The position numbers were made by a program, and so were the translations under genes. Of a DNA stretch of 64,000 nucleotides, positions 28,127-37,608 are shown in pieces. The number at the start of each line of letters is the position of its first letter. Positions within the stretch are counted from its first letter, which is position 1. The DNA lies in assembly GCF_000513955.1 (NCBI RefSeq), contig NZ_AZUZ01000006.1, positions 94,340 to 158,339 of the forward strand. Reading direction: 5' to 3'. The notes under the pieces are model-generated. The model saw nothing but the letters and a program-made list of their open reading frames with translations, had not been told where the DNA came from and did no database searches. This DNA comes from Pseudoxanthomonas suwonensis J47 (GTDB lineage Bacteria; Pseudomonadota; Gammaproteobacteria; Xanthomonadales; Xanthomonadaceae).

Positions 28127-28515
28127 GCGGCACCTCCGTTCAGCGCGCAAACCCAGACCAGGGCGGTGATCACCAGGCTGCCAATGATCGACAGCCAGCT
28201 GCTGCGCACGAAGGCCGGGATGCTGAAGCCGATGGCGAAGTCCTGGACGACATGGCGGATGCCGTTGCACAGGTGGTAGGCGAAGGCCCAGCTCCACCCG
28301 AACAGGAACAGCTTGCCGTACCAGGCGCCGGCGATGCCGGTGAAGCAGGCCCAGGATTCGGGACCGATCATCAGGGACAGCAGGCCGGCGGCGATGACCA
28401 GGGCGCCGGCGGCCAGCACGACGCCGGTGGCGCGGTGCAGGATCGAGGTCACCATCTGGACCTGCCAGCGGTACACCTGCAGATGCGGTGACAGGGGGCG
28501 TTCGCGACTGCTCAT
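28123..28515 (-). CDS. sdhC: Succinate dehydrogenase cytochrome b556 subunit
   Basis: The 130-residue membrane subunit has the family start RPLSPHLQVYRWQVQMVTSILHR (RPLSPHLQVY core) and the SILHRATG quinone-site helix. The heme ligand motif is HLCNGIRHVVQD (His81 and His88). Three helices are predicted. It overlaps sdhD by 4 bp and follows the small SDHAF4-like gene by 57 bp. Confidence 0.95.
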   Translation of the reverse strand: MSSRERPLSPHLQVYRWQVQMVTSILHRATGVVLAAGALVIAAGLLSLMIGPESWACFTGIAGAWYGKLFLFGWSWAFAYHLCNGIRHVVQDFAIGFSIPAFVRSSWLSIIGSLVITALVWVCALNGGAA

Positions 28516-28572
28516 GCGCTGGTATGTCTCGGCTGTGCGGCCGTCATGGCCGCGTGGCTTGTAGGCGCCGCG

Positions 28573-28746
28573 TCAGAAATCGACGCAGCGTCCGTTCTTT
28601 TCCCAGTCCCCGTAGCGGGTAGGCTCCGGACCCTCGCGCCCGCCGATCTCGCGCGGCAACGCCGGCGTGGCGCCATCGCTGGACGACTGCGTTCCACGTT
28701 CCCCGGGCTTTTCCGTCTCGGGAACGTCTGGGCTTTGGCCTATCAT
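28573..28746 (-). CDS. SDHAF4-like (DUF1674) small protein, predicted SDH assembly factor
   Basis: A 57-residue protein whose last 24 residues carry the DUF1674/SDHAF4 signature EIGGREGPEPTRYGDWEKNG, ending CVDF. SDHAF4 in mitochondria binds flavinylated SdhA and protects the free FAD subunit during assembly; a matching role here is inferred. AAGGAG lies 5 nt upstream of the ATG at 28744-28746. The first half is hydrophilic and poorly conserved. It is the first gene behind the sdh promoter, so SdhA, SdhB and both anchors would be made with it. Proteins this small are often missed in automatic annotation. Confidence 0.82.
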   Translation of the reverse strand: MIGQSPDVPETEKPGERGTQSSSDGATPALPREIGGREGPEPTRYGDWEKNGRCVDF

Positions 28747-28768
28747 GGGACTCCTTGCAACGCACAAA

Positions 28769-28797
28769 ATTTTAAGCCCCGGGTCACCGGCTGACAA
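28769..28797 (-). promoter_or_regulatory. Sigma70-type promoter of the sdh operon
   Basis: On the minus strand TTGTCA (plus 28792-28797) and TAAAAT (plus 28769-28774) are separated by exactly 17 bp. Each matches five of six consensus positions. A start near 28762 would leave a leader of about 16 nt to the SDHAF4-like gene. The gap to the divergent ygfZ gene is only 82 bp. Confidence 0.7.
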
Positions 28798-28828
28798 CCG
28801 GCACGCCCACCATCCTTTGGTATCCCCC

Positions 28829-29674
28829 TTGATTCCCGCGGACTTTTTCGCACTCGAAGAGCATACGGTACTCGCCCTCGATGGACCGGAGGCGCTCGTG
28901 TTCGCGCAGGCGCAGTTCGCCAACGACGTGACTGCGCTGTCACCGGGGCAATGGCAGTGGAATGCCTGGCTCAACGCCAAGGGGCGCGTGATCGCCGTGT
29001 TCGCGCTGCTGCGCTGCGGCGATGCGCTGCGCCTGGTGCTGCCCGACCACGGCGCCGCGGAACTGGGCGACGCGCTGCGCCGCTTCGTCTTCCGCCGCAA
29101 GGTGACGGTCGCGCCGCGCCCGGATCTCCGCGTGTCCGGCGCCTTCACCTCCCCGGCCACCGCTTCCGGCGCCCGGCTGGCCGGCGACGAAGCCGGCGGC
29201 CTGGAGCTGGATTACGGCACCTCCGCCCTGCCCCGTACCCTGCGCATCGGCCCGGCGACCGCGCCTGCGGACGCCGCCGCGCGTGAGGCCTGGGCTGTGG
29301 CCGACCTGCGCCTGGGCCTGCCGCGCCTGCCCGCTTCGCAACGCGAGCAGTGGACGCCGCAGCAGCTGGCGCTGGACCGGTTGCATGCCTACAGCGTGAA
29401 GAAGGGCTGCTATCCGGGCCAGGAAATCGTGGCCCGCACCCATTTCCTGGGGAAGGCGAAGCGCGAGCCGCTGCTGCTGCACGTCCCGGCAGGCGTGGAC
29501 GCCGGCGCGGAAGTGCAGCAGTCCGGTCGCGTCATTGGCCAGGTGGCCAGCGTTGCCGGCGGCGGATCGCGGCTGGCGCTGGCGGTGCTGCCGCTGGAGC
29601 GCGGGGACGCGCCGCTGGAAGTGGCCGGCGTGACCACCACGGTCGAATCCTTCGTCGAAGGCCTGGGGCGCTGA
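28829..29674 (+). CDS. ygfZ: tRNA-modifying / folate-binding protein YgfZ
   Basis: YgfZ is a folate-dependent protein, related to the glycine-cleavage T protein, that supports Fe-S cluster enzymes such as MiaB. The 281-residue protein has the diagnostic motif KKGCYPGQEIVARTHFLGKA with Cys near residue 193. The start is probably the TTG at 28829 (Ile-Pro-Ala-Asp-Phe-Phe follows), which matches the family start. An upstream in-frame ATG at about 28745 would add some 28 non-conserved residues and overlap the divergent SDHAF4-like start. Its position beside sdh, an Fe-S enzyme operon, fits its role. Confidence 0.9.
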   Translation: MIPADFFALEEHTVLALDGPEALVFAQAQFANDVTALSPGQWQWNAWLNAKGRVIAVFALLRCGDALRLVLPDHGAAELGDALRRFVFRRKVTVAPRPDLRVSGAFTSPATASGARLAGDEAGGLELDYGTSALPRTLRIGPATAPADAAAREAWAVADLRLGLPRLPASQREQWTPQQLALDRLHAYSVKKGCYPGQEIVARTHFLGKAKREPLLLHVPAGVDAGAEVQQSGRVIGQVASVAGGGSRLALAVLPLERGDAPLEVAGVTTTVESFVEGLGR

Positions 29675-29677
29675 GCC

Positions 29678-30751
<1,074 letters not shown>

Positions 30752-30872
30752 CACACCTCCGGAGAATACGTATGCGGCCACGGTATACGGTGTCCGCGCA
30801 CGGCGGGATGATGTCACGCTGTGCCGGCGATGGCGACCGCCGGCACCGGGTCCACGACCGTGCGCCGCGGCA

Positions 30873-30890
30873 TGGAAACAACCGTTTCCA
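30873..30890. promoter_or_regulatory. LacI-type palindrome in the ugpC-zwf divergent region
   Basis: The sequence TGGAAACAACCGTTTCCA is an 18-bp palindrome with 7-bp arms (TGGAAAC/GTTTCCA) in the 291-bp divergent region. It lies 122 bp before ugpC and 153 bp before zwf. Its form resembles LacI-family operators, but its arms differ from the TGTAA palindrome before the lacI gene at 49312-50367, so it may bind another LacI member. Also nearby is a short ATACGTAT palindrome at 30766-30773. Confidence 0.55.
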
Positions 30891-31042
30891 CGGAGACGTT
30901 CCTGACCACTGGACAAGACGCGCGCCGCACGGCGATATTCCATTGGTTTGCGCGCGCCCGCGCGTGCGCCACGCCCTCCCCCCACCGCATTCGCGCGCCC
31001 GCCCAGGCGGACGCCGCAGCCCCAAGAGAACCCCCGGACCCG

Positions 31043-32512
31043 ATGTCGAACGCCACGGAAGCCCACCGGATGCATGACACCCTGCTGCTGTTCGGCGCCA
31101 CTGGCGACTTGGCCCAGCGCTACCTGTTCCCCTCGCTGCTGCGCCTGCAGGGCGACGGCCTGCTGCCACCGGACTTCCGCGTGCGCGCCCTGGCGCTGTC
31201 GCCGCACGACACCGGGAAATTCCGGCAGATCCTGCGCGAGCGCTTCGCCAGCCTGTCGCACTACACGCCCACGCCGGAGCAGGTCGAGGAGTTCCTCTCC
31301 CGCGTGGACTACCGCTCGGTGGACATGCGCACGCCGGCCTCGGTCGCCGAGGCGGTGGCCGACTGCGTCGACCGCCCCTGCGTGAGCTACCTGTCGATCC
31401 CGCCGGGCCTGTACATCAGCACCTGCGAAGGCCTGGCCCTGGGCGGCGCGTTCAAGGCGCCGAACCGGCTGATGCTGGAGAAGCCGATCGGCCACGACCT
31501 GGCCTCGGCGCGCGAGATCAACGCCACCATCGGCGGGCTGATCGACGAGGACCGGATCTTCCGCATCGACCATTACCTCGGCAAGGCGGCGGTGCAGAAC
31601 CTGCTGGCCCTGCGCTTCGGCAACACCCTGCTGGAGGCGGTGTGGAACCGCAACTACATCGATTCGGTCAGCATCCTGGTCTCCGAGACCGAGGGCGTGG
31701 ACGGGCGCAATTCCTATTACGCCCGCTCCGGCGCGCTGCGCGACATGGTCCAGAGCCACATCCTGCAGCTGCTGTGCCTGGTGGCGATGGAACCGCCGGC
31801 CTCGCTGGCCGCCGACCGCATCCGCGACGAGAAGGTCAAGGTGCTGCGCGCCCTGCGCCCGTTCACCGCCGCCGAAGCGCAACGCCACAGCGTGCGCGCC
31901 CGCTACATCGCGGGGACGATCGAGGGCCAGCCGGTGCAGGCCTACATGCCTCCGGATGACAGCGATGTCGAAACCTTCGTCGGCGTCACCGCGCACATCG
32001 ACAACTGGCGCTGGGCCGGGGTGCCGTTCCACCTGGCCACCGGCAAGCGCATGGCCGAGCGCTCCACCGTGGTGACGGTGACGCTGAAGCCGGTGACCCA
32101 CTGGCTGTTCGAGCGCCCCGACGGCGCGCACGCGGCGCCCAACCGCCTCACCTTCCGCCTGCAGCCGCAGGAGGACATCGAGCTGGGCCTGATGAGCAGC
32201 CTGGCCGGCCCGGAATGGGGCACGCTGGAACTGCATCCGCTGGAGCTGGAACTGTCCTCGCAGACCGGACAGAACCGCCGCATCGCCTACGAACGCCTGT
32301 TCCTCGATGCCATGCACGGCAACCACGCGCTGTTCGTGCGCAACGACGAGGTCGAGGCCGCCTGGGCCTGGATCGACAGCGTGGTCGAGGGCTGGAAGGC
32401 CGGCGACGTGCCGCTGGAGTACTACCCCGCCGGCACCTGGGGTCCACGCGAGGCGCTGCCGTTCCTGCCGGCGCAGTTCGACGCGGTCGGTCCGCGGCGC
32501 GAGGCCTGCTGA
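31043..32512 (+). CDS. zwf: Glucose-6-phosphate 1-dehydrogenase
   Basis: Zwf oxidises glucose-6-phosphate to 6-phosphogluconolactone with NADP+, feeding the Entner-Doudoroff and pentose phosphate routes. The 489-residue protein has the cofactor-binding start LLFGATGDLAQRYLFPSLL and the catalytic motif RIDHYLGK near 174-181. It also has the EKPIGHD stretch. The ATG at 31043 matches the family length; an in-frame frame continues upstream without conservation. It begins the zwf-glk-pgl run, with glk starting 2 bp after its stop. Confidence 0.97.
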   Translation: MSNATEAHRMHDTLLLFGATGDLAQRYLFPSLLRLQGDGLLPPDFRVRALALSPHDTGKFRQILRERFASLSHYTPTPEQVEEFLSRVDYRSVDMRTPASVAEAVADCVDRPCVSYLSIPPGLYISTCEGLALGGAFKAPNRLMLEKPIGHDLASAREINATIGGLIDEDRIFRIDHYLGKAAVQNLLALRFGNTLLEAVWNRNYIDSVSILVSETEGVDGRNSYYARSGALRDMVQSHILQLLCLVAMEPPASLAADRIRDEKVKVLRALRPFTAAEAQRHSVRARYIAGTIEGQPVQAYMPPDDSDVETFVGVTAHIDNWRWAGVPFHLATGKRMAERSTVVTVTLKPVTHWLFERPDGAHAAPNRLTFRLQPQEDIELGLMSSLAGPEWGTLELHPLELELSSQTGQNRRIAYERLFLDAMHGNHALFVRNDEVEAAWAWIDSVVEGWKAGDVPLEYYPAGTWGPREALPFLPAQFDAVGPRREAC

Positions 32513-32514
32513 GC

Positions 32515-33507
32515 ATGGCCGGCCACCTGCTGATCGCCGACATCGGCGGCACCAACGCACGCTTCGCCCTGGCCGATCCGGACGCCAGCGTGCCGCTGCT
32601 GGACGACAGCGTGCGCGAGTTCGCCGTCGCCGATTTCCCGTCGCTGGCCGATGCCGCCCGTCACTACCTGGACCAGGCCGGCGCCGAAGCGCGGCGCGGC
32701 GTGTTCGCCGTGGCCGGGCGCGTCGACGGCGACGAGGCGCGGATCACCAACCACCCGTGGGTGATCTCGCGTACCCGCACCCGCGACATGCTCGGTTTCG
32801 AGCAGGTGCATCTGATCAACGACTTCGCCGCGCAGGCGATGGCGATCAGCCTGTTCCGCGCCGAGGACGTGGTGCCGATCGGCGGCACCGGCTGGACCCC
32901 TGCCCCGCTGAGCGAACCGCGCACCTACGCCGTGCTCGGCCCGGGCACCGGCCTGGGCGTGGGCGGGCTGATGATCCGCGACGGCCGCTGCTATCCGCTG
33001 GAGACCGAAGGCGGCCACGTCAGCTTCCCGCCCGGCACGCCGGAAGAGACCCGCATCCTCGAGATCCTCTCCGCGCAGTTCGGCCGCGTCTCCAACGAAC
33101 GCCTGATCTGCGGCCCCGGCCTGGTCAACATCCACCGCGCCCTGTGCGAGATCGCCGGCGTCGACCCCGGGCTGCTGGAACCGAAGGACATCACTGCCCG
33201 CGCCGCCGCCGGCGACGCCCTGGGCATGCGCGCGGTGGACGTGTTCTGCGCGGTGTTCGGCGCCATTTCCGGCGACCTGGTGCTGACCCTCGGCGCCTGG
33301 GACGGCGTGTTCCTCACTGGCGGGCTGGTGCCGAAGATGCTCGATTCGCTGCGCCACTCCGGCTTCCGCCAGCGCTTCGAGTACAAGGGCCGGTTCTCGC
33401 CGAACATGGCCCGCGTGCCCTCGCTGGCGGTGATGCACCCGCGCGCCGGACTGCTCGGCGCGGCGGCCTACGCGGTCGACCTGCTGAAGCGCGAGGTGGC
33501 GGCATGA
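32515..33507 (+). CDS. glk: Glucokinase
   Basis: The 330-residue kinase phosphorylates free cytoplasmic glucose with ATP. It belongs to the bacterial glucokinase family: phosphate loop LLIADIGGTNARFAL (5-19), LINDFAAQAMAI with the catalytic Asp, LGPGTGLGVGGLM, and ETEGGHVSFPP at the sugar site. It starts 2 bp after zwf and overlaps pgl by 4 bp. With no PTS glucose genes here, it would handle glucose from transported oligosaccharides. Confidence 0.96.
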   Translation: MAGHLLIADIGGTNARFALADPDASVPLLDDSVREFAVADFPSLADAARHYLDQAGAEARRGVFAVAGRVDGDEARITNHPWVISRTRTRDMLGFEQVHLINDFAAQAMAISLFRAEDVVPIGGTGWTPAPLSEPRTYAVLGPGTGLGVGGLMIRDGRCYPLETEGGHVSFPPGTPEETRILEILSAQFGRVSNERLICGPGLVNIHRALCEIAGVDPGLLEPKDITARAAAGDALGMRAVDVFCAVFGAISGDLVLTLGAWDGVFLTGGLVPKMLDSLRHSGFRQRFEYKGRFSPNMARVPSLAVMHPRAGLLGAAAYAVDLLKREVAA

Positions 33508-34217
33508 AGCCGGACCCGCGCGTCGAGTGGTTCGAACACCGCGACGCCGAGGCGTGGATCCACGCCGTGGCCGCGGACATGGAACGCATCCTCGCGGTCG
33601 AGCTGGCGATCCGCGGCGCCGCGCGCATGCTGCTGTCCGGCGGCACCACGCCGGCGCCGGTCTACGAGCAGGTCGCGGTCGCGCCGCTGGACTGGCAGAA
33701 GGTCACCGTCGGTCTGGTCGACGAACGCTGGCTGTCGCCGCGCGACAGCGCCAGCAACGCCCGCCTGGTGCGCGAGAGCCTGCTGGAACGCGCCGACGTC
33801 GGCCATTTCGAACCGCTGGTGCGCGAGGGCCTGACCCTGGCCGAATCGGTGCACGCGGCCAACCTCGAGGCCGGCCACGCCGCCGACGCCTGCCTGGCGG
33901 TGCTGGGCATGGGCAACGACGGCCACACCGCCTCGCTGTTCCCCGGCTCGGCCGACCTGGAGCGCGTGCTGGCCAGCGACCAGCCCTACGCCGCCCTCGA
34001 TGCCACCGGTTGCCCGGTGGCCGGCGAATGGCCGCTGCGCATCACCCTCACCCCGGCCGGCCTGGCGCATACCCGCCACCGCCTGCTGCTGCTGCGCGGC
34101 GAGGCCAAGCGCGAGGTGTTCGAACGCGCGCTCGCCGGCGACGACGTGCGCGAGCTGCCGATCCGCGTGGCGCTGGGCATCGGCATCGAGCCGCTGCGGG
34201 TGCACTGGTGCCCCTGA
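33504..34217 (+). CDS. pgl: 6-phosphogluconolactonase
   Basis: The 237-residue DevB-type lactonase hydrolyses 6-phosphogluconolactone to 6-phosphogluconate. It shows ARMLLSGGTTPAPVYEQV for phosphate binding, VGLVDERWL and VLGMGNDGHTASLFPGS, the catalytic His region. The ATG at 33504 overlaps the glk stop (ATGA), so the three genes are translationally coupled. Confidence 0.95.
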   Translation: MKPDPRVEWFEHRDAEAWIHAVAADMERILAVELAIRGAARMLLSGGTTPAPVYEQVAVAPLDWQKVTVGLVDERWLSPRDSASNARLVRESLLERADVGHFEPLVREGLTLAESVHAANLEAGHAADACLAVLGMGNDGHTASLFPGSADLERVLASDQPYAALDATGCPVAGEWPLRITLTPAGLAHTRHRLLLLRGEAKREVFERALAGDDVRELPIRVALGIGIEPLRVHWCP

Positions 34218-34348
34218 GCTGCGCCGCCGCGCGGCGCGCAGGCCGCGGTTCAACGCGACTCCTGCATGCTGTGCGTGGAATCGCCCCCGGCTCCTGCCCG
34301 GAATGACCCCGCAGGCCTTTCCCCCACGGTTTCCACTGCCCCAAGCCC

Positions 34349-36262
34349 ATGAACCTGCATCCCCAGATCGAAGCGGTCACCGAGCGCATCCGCAGGCGCA
34401 GCGCGCCCTCCCGCGCCGCCTACCTGGCCGGCATCGAGCAGGCCGTGCGCAACGGCCCCAACCGCACCCCGCTCAGCTGCGCCAACCTGGCCCATGTGTT
34501 CGCCGCCTGCGGCGAGCACGACAAGGCCCGCCTGCGCGGCGCGGCCACGCCCAACCTGGGCATCATCACCGCGTACAACGACATGCTCTCGGCGCACCAG
34601 CCGTACGAGCACTATCCCGAGCGCATCCGCGCCCTCGCCCGCAGCCTCGGCGCCACCGCCCAGGTCGCCGGCGGCGTGCCGGCGATGTGCGACGGCGTCA
34701 CCCAGGGCCGCCCGGGCATGGAGCTGTCGCTGTTCTCGCGCGACGTGATCGCCCAGGGCACGGCCGTGGGCCTGAGCCACGACGCCTTCGACGCGGCGCT
34801 GTACCTGGGCATCTGCGACAAGATCGTGCCGGGCCTGCTGATCGGCGCGCTGGCCTTCGGCCACCTGCCGGCGCTGTTCGTGCCGGCCGGGCCGATGCCG
34901 CCGGGCATTCCCAACAAGAAGAAGGCCGAGGTGCGCGAGCGCTACGCCGCCGGCGAGGCCACCCGCGAGGAGCTGCTGGAAGTGGAGGCGCAGTCCTACC
35001 ACTCGCCGGGCACCTGCACCTTCTACGGCACCGCCAACTCCAACCAGGTGCTGCTGGAGGCGATGGGCGTGCAGCTGCCGGGCAGCTCCTTCGTCAACCC
35101 GGGCACGCCGCTGCGCGAGGCGCTGGACGAGGAAGCGGTGCGCCGCGTGCTGCAGATGACTGCGCTGGGCGACGACTACCGTCCGCTGGGCCGGCTGATC
35201 GACGAGCGCGCCATCGTCAACGCCATCGTCGCACTGATGGCCACCGGCGGCTCGACCAACCACACCATCCACTGGATCGCCGTGGCCCGCGCCGCCGGCA
35301 TCGTCCTGACCTGGGACGACATGGACCAGATCTCGCAGGTGGTGCCGCTGCTGGCGCGCGTGTATCCCAACGGCGAGGCCGACGTGAACCGCTTCCAGGC
35401 CGCCGGCGGCGTGCCCTTCGTGTTCCGCGAGCTGCTCGAAGCCGGCCTGATGCACGACCTCGCCACCGTGGTGCCGGAAGGCATGCGCGCCTACACCCGG
35501 GAGCCGCGGCTGGAGAACGGCGTGCTGGCCTCCGCCCCGTCGGCGACGGTGTCGGCGGACGAGACCGTGGTGCGCACCGTGGCCGCGCCGTTCGAGGCCC
35601 AGGGCGGCCTGCGCCTGCTCCGCGGCAACATCGGCCGCGGCCTGATCAAGCTGTCGGCGGTGAAGCCCGAATACCGCTTCATCGAGGCCCAGGCGGTGGT
35701 CGTGGACGCGCCGCAGAAGCTCAACAAGCTGCATGCCGCCGGCGTGCTGCCGCGCGACTTCGTCGCCGTGGTCACCTACCAGGGCCCGCGCGCCAACGGC
35801 ATGCCGGAGCTGCATTCGCTGGCGCCGCTGCTGGGCATGCTGCAGAACCAGGGGCGCAAGGTCGCGCTGGTCACCGACGGCCGCCTCTCCGGCGCCTCCG
35901 GCAAGATCCCGGCGGCGATCCACGTGACGCCGGAAGCGGCGCGTGGCGGCGCGATCGGCAAGGTCCGCGACGGCGACATCGTCCGCCTCGACAGCGAGGC
36001 CGGCACCCTCCAGGTACTTGTCGATCCGCAGGAGTTCGCCGCGCGCGAAGTGGCGCCGAACACCAGCCCGGTCGCCCACGACCTGGGCCGCAACCTGTTC
36101 GCCTTCAACCGTGCCAACGTCGGCCCGGCCGACCAGGGCGCGCTGTCGATCTCCTGCGGCCCGCCGGCGCACGACGGCAGCGCCTGGGACTACGACGCCG
36201 AGTACGAACTCGGCTGCGACAGCGAAGCCGCGCTGGCGCCGCACGATTCGAAGGACGCCTGA
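34349..36262 (+). CDS. edd: Phosphogluconate dehydratase
   Basis: Edd converts 6-phosphogluconate to 2-keto-3-deoxy-6-phosphogluconate. The 637-residue protein is an IlvD/Edd Fe-S dehydratase. It has the cluster cysteines in [24 protein letters not shown] and [13 protein letters not shown], and the C-terminal [22 protein letters not shown]. It is about 30 residues longer than the E. coli enzyme, partly at the C-terminus. It follows pgl by 131 bp. Confidence 0.97.
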   Translation: MNLHPQIEAVTERIRRRSAPSRAAYLAGIEQAVRNGPNRTPLSCANLAHVFAACGEHDKARLRGAATPNLGIITAYNDMLSAHQPYEHYPERIRALARSLGATAQVAGGVPAMCDGVTQGRPGMELSLFSRDVIAQGTAVGLSHDAFDAALYLGICDKIVPGLLIGALAFGHLPALFVPAGPMPPGIPNKKKAEVRERYAAGEATREELLEVEAQSYHSPGTCTFYGTANSNQVLLEAMGVQLPGSSFVNPGTPLREALDEEAVRRVLQMTALGDDYRPLGRLIDERAIVNAIVALMATGGSTNHTIHWIAVARAAGIVLTWDDMDQISQVVPLLARVYPNGEADVNRFQAAGGVPFVFRELLEAGLMHDLATVVPEGMRAYTREPRLENGVLASAPSATVSADETVVRTVAAPFEAQGGLRLLRGNIGRGLIKLSAVKPEYRFIEAQAVVVDAPQKLNKLHAAGVLPRDFVAVVTYQGPRANGMPELHSLAPLLGMLQNQGRKVALVTDGRLSGASGKIPAAIHVTPEAARGGAIGKVRDGDIVRLDSEAGTLQVLVDPQEFAAREVAPNTSPVAHDLGRNLFAFNRANVGPADQGALSISCGPPAHDGSAWDYDAEYELGCDSEAALAPHDSKDA

Positions 36263-36404
36263 GTCCGCGCGTGGCGCGCCGCCTGCCGGCGCGCCTTCGC
36301 CGGCAGCGACCGCACGTTGATGGATGCAGCCGCAACCGGCGTCCGTCCCTGCAATGCAGCCGGGTAGAATCGCCCTACCCTCGCATCCTGGAGTTCCACG
36401 CCCC

Positions 36405-37064
36405 ATGAGCATCGCCGACACCCAGTCCCAGGCCGAACAGCTGCTGCGCAGGTCCGGCATCCTGCCGGTCGTCACCGCCGACAGCGTCGACGAGGCGCGC
36501 AAGCTGTCCGCCGCGCTGCTCAAGGGCGGGCTGACCGCGATCGAGCTGACCCTGCGCACGCCGGCCGCGCTCGATGCGCTGGTCGCGCTGAAGAAGGAGC
36601 TGCCGGGTATTGCCGTGGGCATGGGCACGGTGCTCACCGTCGAGCAGATGCAGAAGTGCATCGAGCTGGGTGCCGACTTCCTGGTTACCCCCGGCACTCC
36701 GCCGGAGCTGGCCGATGCGCTGGCCAAGGCGCCGATCCCGGTCGTGCCGGGCGGCGCCACGCCGACCGAATTCCTGTCGCTGATGGCGCGCGGCTTCCGC
36801 GTGTGCAAGCTGTTCCCGGCCACCGCGGTTGGCGGCATCACCATGCTCAAGGGCCTGGCCGGCCCGCTGGCCGACCTCAGGATCTGCCCCACCGGCGGCA
36901 TCACCGAAGACACCGCGGCCGAGTTCCTCTCCCAGCCCAACGTGGTCTGCGTCGGCGGCTCCTGGATGGTGCCGAAGAACTGGCTCAAGGCCGGTGAATG
37001 GGACAAGGTCGAGGCCAGCGCCGCCAAGGCGGCGGGCATCGTCGCTTCGGTCCGCGCCCGCTGA
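36405..37064 (+). CDS. eda: 2-dehydro-3-deoxyphosphogluconate (KDPG) aldolase
   Basis: Eda splits KDPG into pyruvate and glyceraldehyde-3-phosphate, the last step of the Entner-Doudoroff route. The 219-residue class I aldolase shows the catalytic Glu47 (AIELTLRTP), the Schiff-base lysine in RVCKLFPATAVGG (about 135), and the phosphate site CPTGGIT. GGAG lies 12 nt upstream of the ATG at 36405. A 19-bp hairpin (GGGTAG/CTACCC, 36362-36380) overlapping a TAGAAT box sits in the edd-eda gap and could be a local regulatory site, but this is weak. Confidence 0.97.
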   Translation: MSIADTQSQAEQLLRRSGILPVVTADSVDEARKLSAALLKGGLTAIELTLRTPAALDALVALKKELPGIAVGMGTVLTVEQMQKCIELGADFLVTPGTPPELADALAKAPIPVVPGGATPTEFLSLMARGFRVCKLFPATAVGGITMLKGLAGPLADLRICPTGGITEDTAAEFLSQPNVVCVGGSWMVPKNWLKAGEWDKVEASAAKAAGIVASVRAR

Positions 37065-37071
37065 CGCAAAG

Positions 37072-37094
37072 CCCCTCTCCCACCGGGAGAGGGG
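37072..37094. repeat. CCCCTCTCCC/GGGAGAGGGG hairpin after eda
   Basis: A perfect 10-bp inverted repeat with a 3-nt loop, 8 bp past the eda stop. It may end the zwf-eda transcript, although no T tract follows. The same hairpin recurs at 37299-37321, 55620-55642 and, slightly changed, 58798-58816. The 540-bp gap 37065-37604 holds only repeats of this and the REP type. Confidence 0.65.
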
Positions 37095-37197
37095 TTGGGG
37101 AGAGGGTCGGTGTGCCGGTGCCGCCATATCCCCACGCGCACTCCTTCCCGCAGGAGGTCGCGACACCTCGTGCTGATCCATGTGCTTATGGCCACCG

Positions 37198-37227
37198 CCC
37201 CGGATGCGCTTCGCTTATCCGGGCTAC
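37198..37227 (-). repeat. GTAG-type REP hairpin
   Basis: The plus strand reads CCCCGGATGCGC, TTCGCTTATCCGGG and then CTAC. Its reverse complement matches the element at 24535-24563 (GTAGCCCGGATAAG). A degenerate relative, GGATAAGG with GCATCC, follows at 37233-37262, suggesting a clustered array. Confidence 0.75.
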
Positions 37228-37298
37228 AAGGGTCGGATAAGGCCGCGGGCCGCATCCGGGGTGCCATGGCTGGCTACGTATGAGGCACCAGCCTGGAG

Positions 37299-37321
37299 CC
37301 CCTCTCCCACCGGGAGAGGGG
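37299..37321. repeat. CCCCTCTCCC/GGGAGAGGGG hairpin, second copy in gap
   Basis: Identical stem to that at 37072-37094 with loop ACC. It lies in the same repeat cluster, directly before the long interrupted palindrome at 37361-37460. Confidence 0.65.
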
Positions 37322-37360
37322 AGCAAGAACGAAGCCGCGAGCCAAACATGCCGAAAGACG

Positions 37361-37460
37361 CGGTAGCGCGGGGGTATGCCGCAAGCAGCACATGACGTGC
37401 TGCGTTCGCGCGTTGGAGCAGGACGCGGAACCGCGCGATGCGGCATACCCCGTGCTGCCG
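37361..37460. repeat. Long interrupted palindrome (GGGGTATGCC family), copy 1
   Basis: The left arm CGGTAGCGCGGGGGTATGCC (from 37361) is matched in inverted form by GCGGCATACCCC and GTGCTGCCG ending at 37460. Inside is a second hairpin, GCAGCAC and CGTGCTGC (37385-37403). The same arms and the same internal hairpin recur at 55238-55407. Shared flanks reach further right (CGGCTCCGTCCGAAGCC). There is no protein-like frame. Confidence 0.7.
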
Positions 37461-37578
37461 CGGCTCCGTCCGAAGCCGATGCCCCAAACGCTGTTGCTGT
37501 TGCTGTTGCGTAACCCGGAAAGGTCGCACCGCATCCGGGCGACTGCCTGCCATTCCTGGCCAAGCGCGTGTCGCACAT

Positions 37579-37608
37579 CCCCGGATGCGCTGCGCTTATC
37601 CGGGCTAC
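37579..37608 (-). repeat. GTAG-type REP hairpin overlapping the end of a gene
   Basis: The plus strand reads CCCCGGATGCGC, TGCGCTTATCCGGG and CTAC; the inverted stem is CCCGGAT/ATCCGGG. Its GTAG foot on the minus strand supplies the TAG stop codon of the membrane-protein gene at 37605-38276. Confidence 0.75.

Noticed and set aside
36362-36380. GGGTAG/CTACCC hairpin with TAGAAT before eda as a strong promoter
   Set aside because: No -35 box at the right distance; noted only as a weak possibility in the eda entry.
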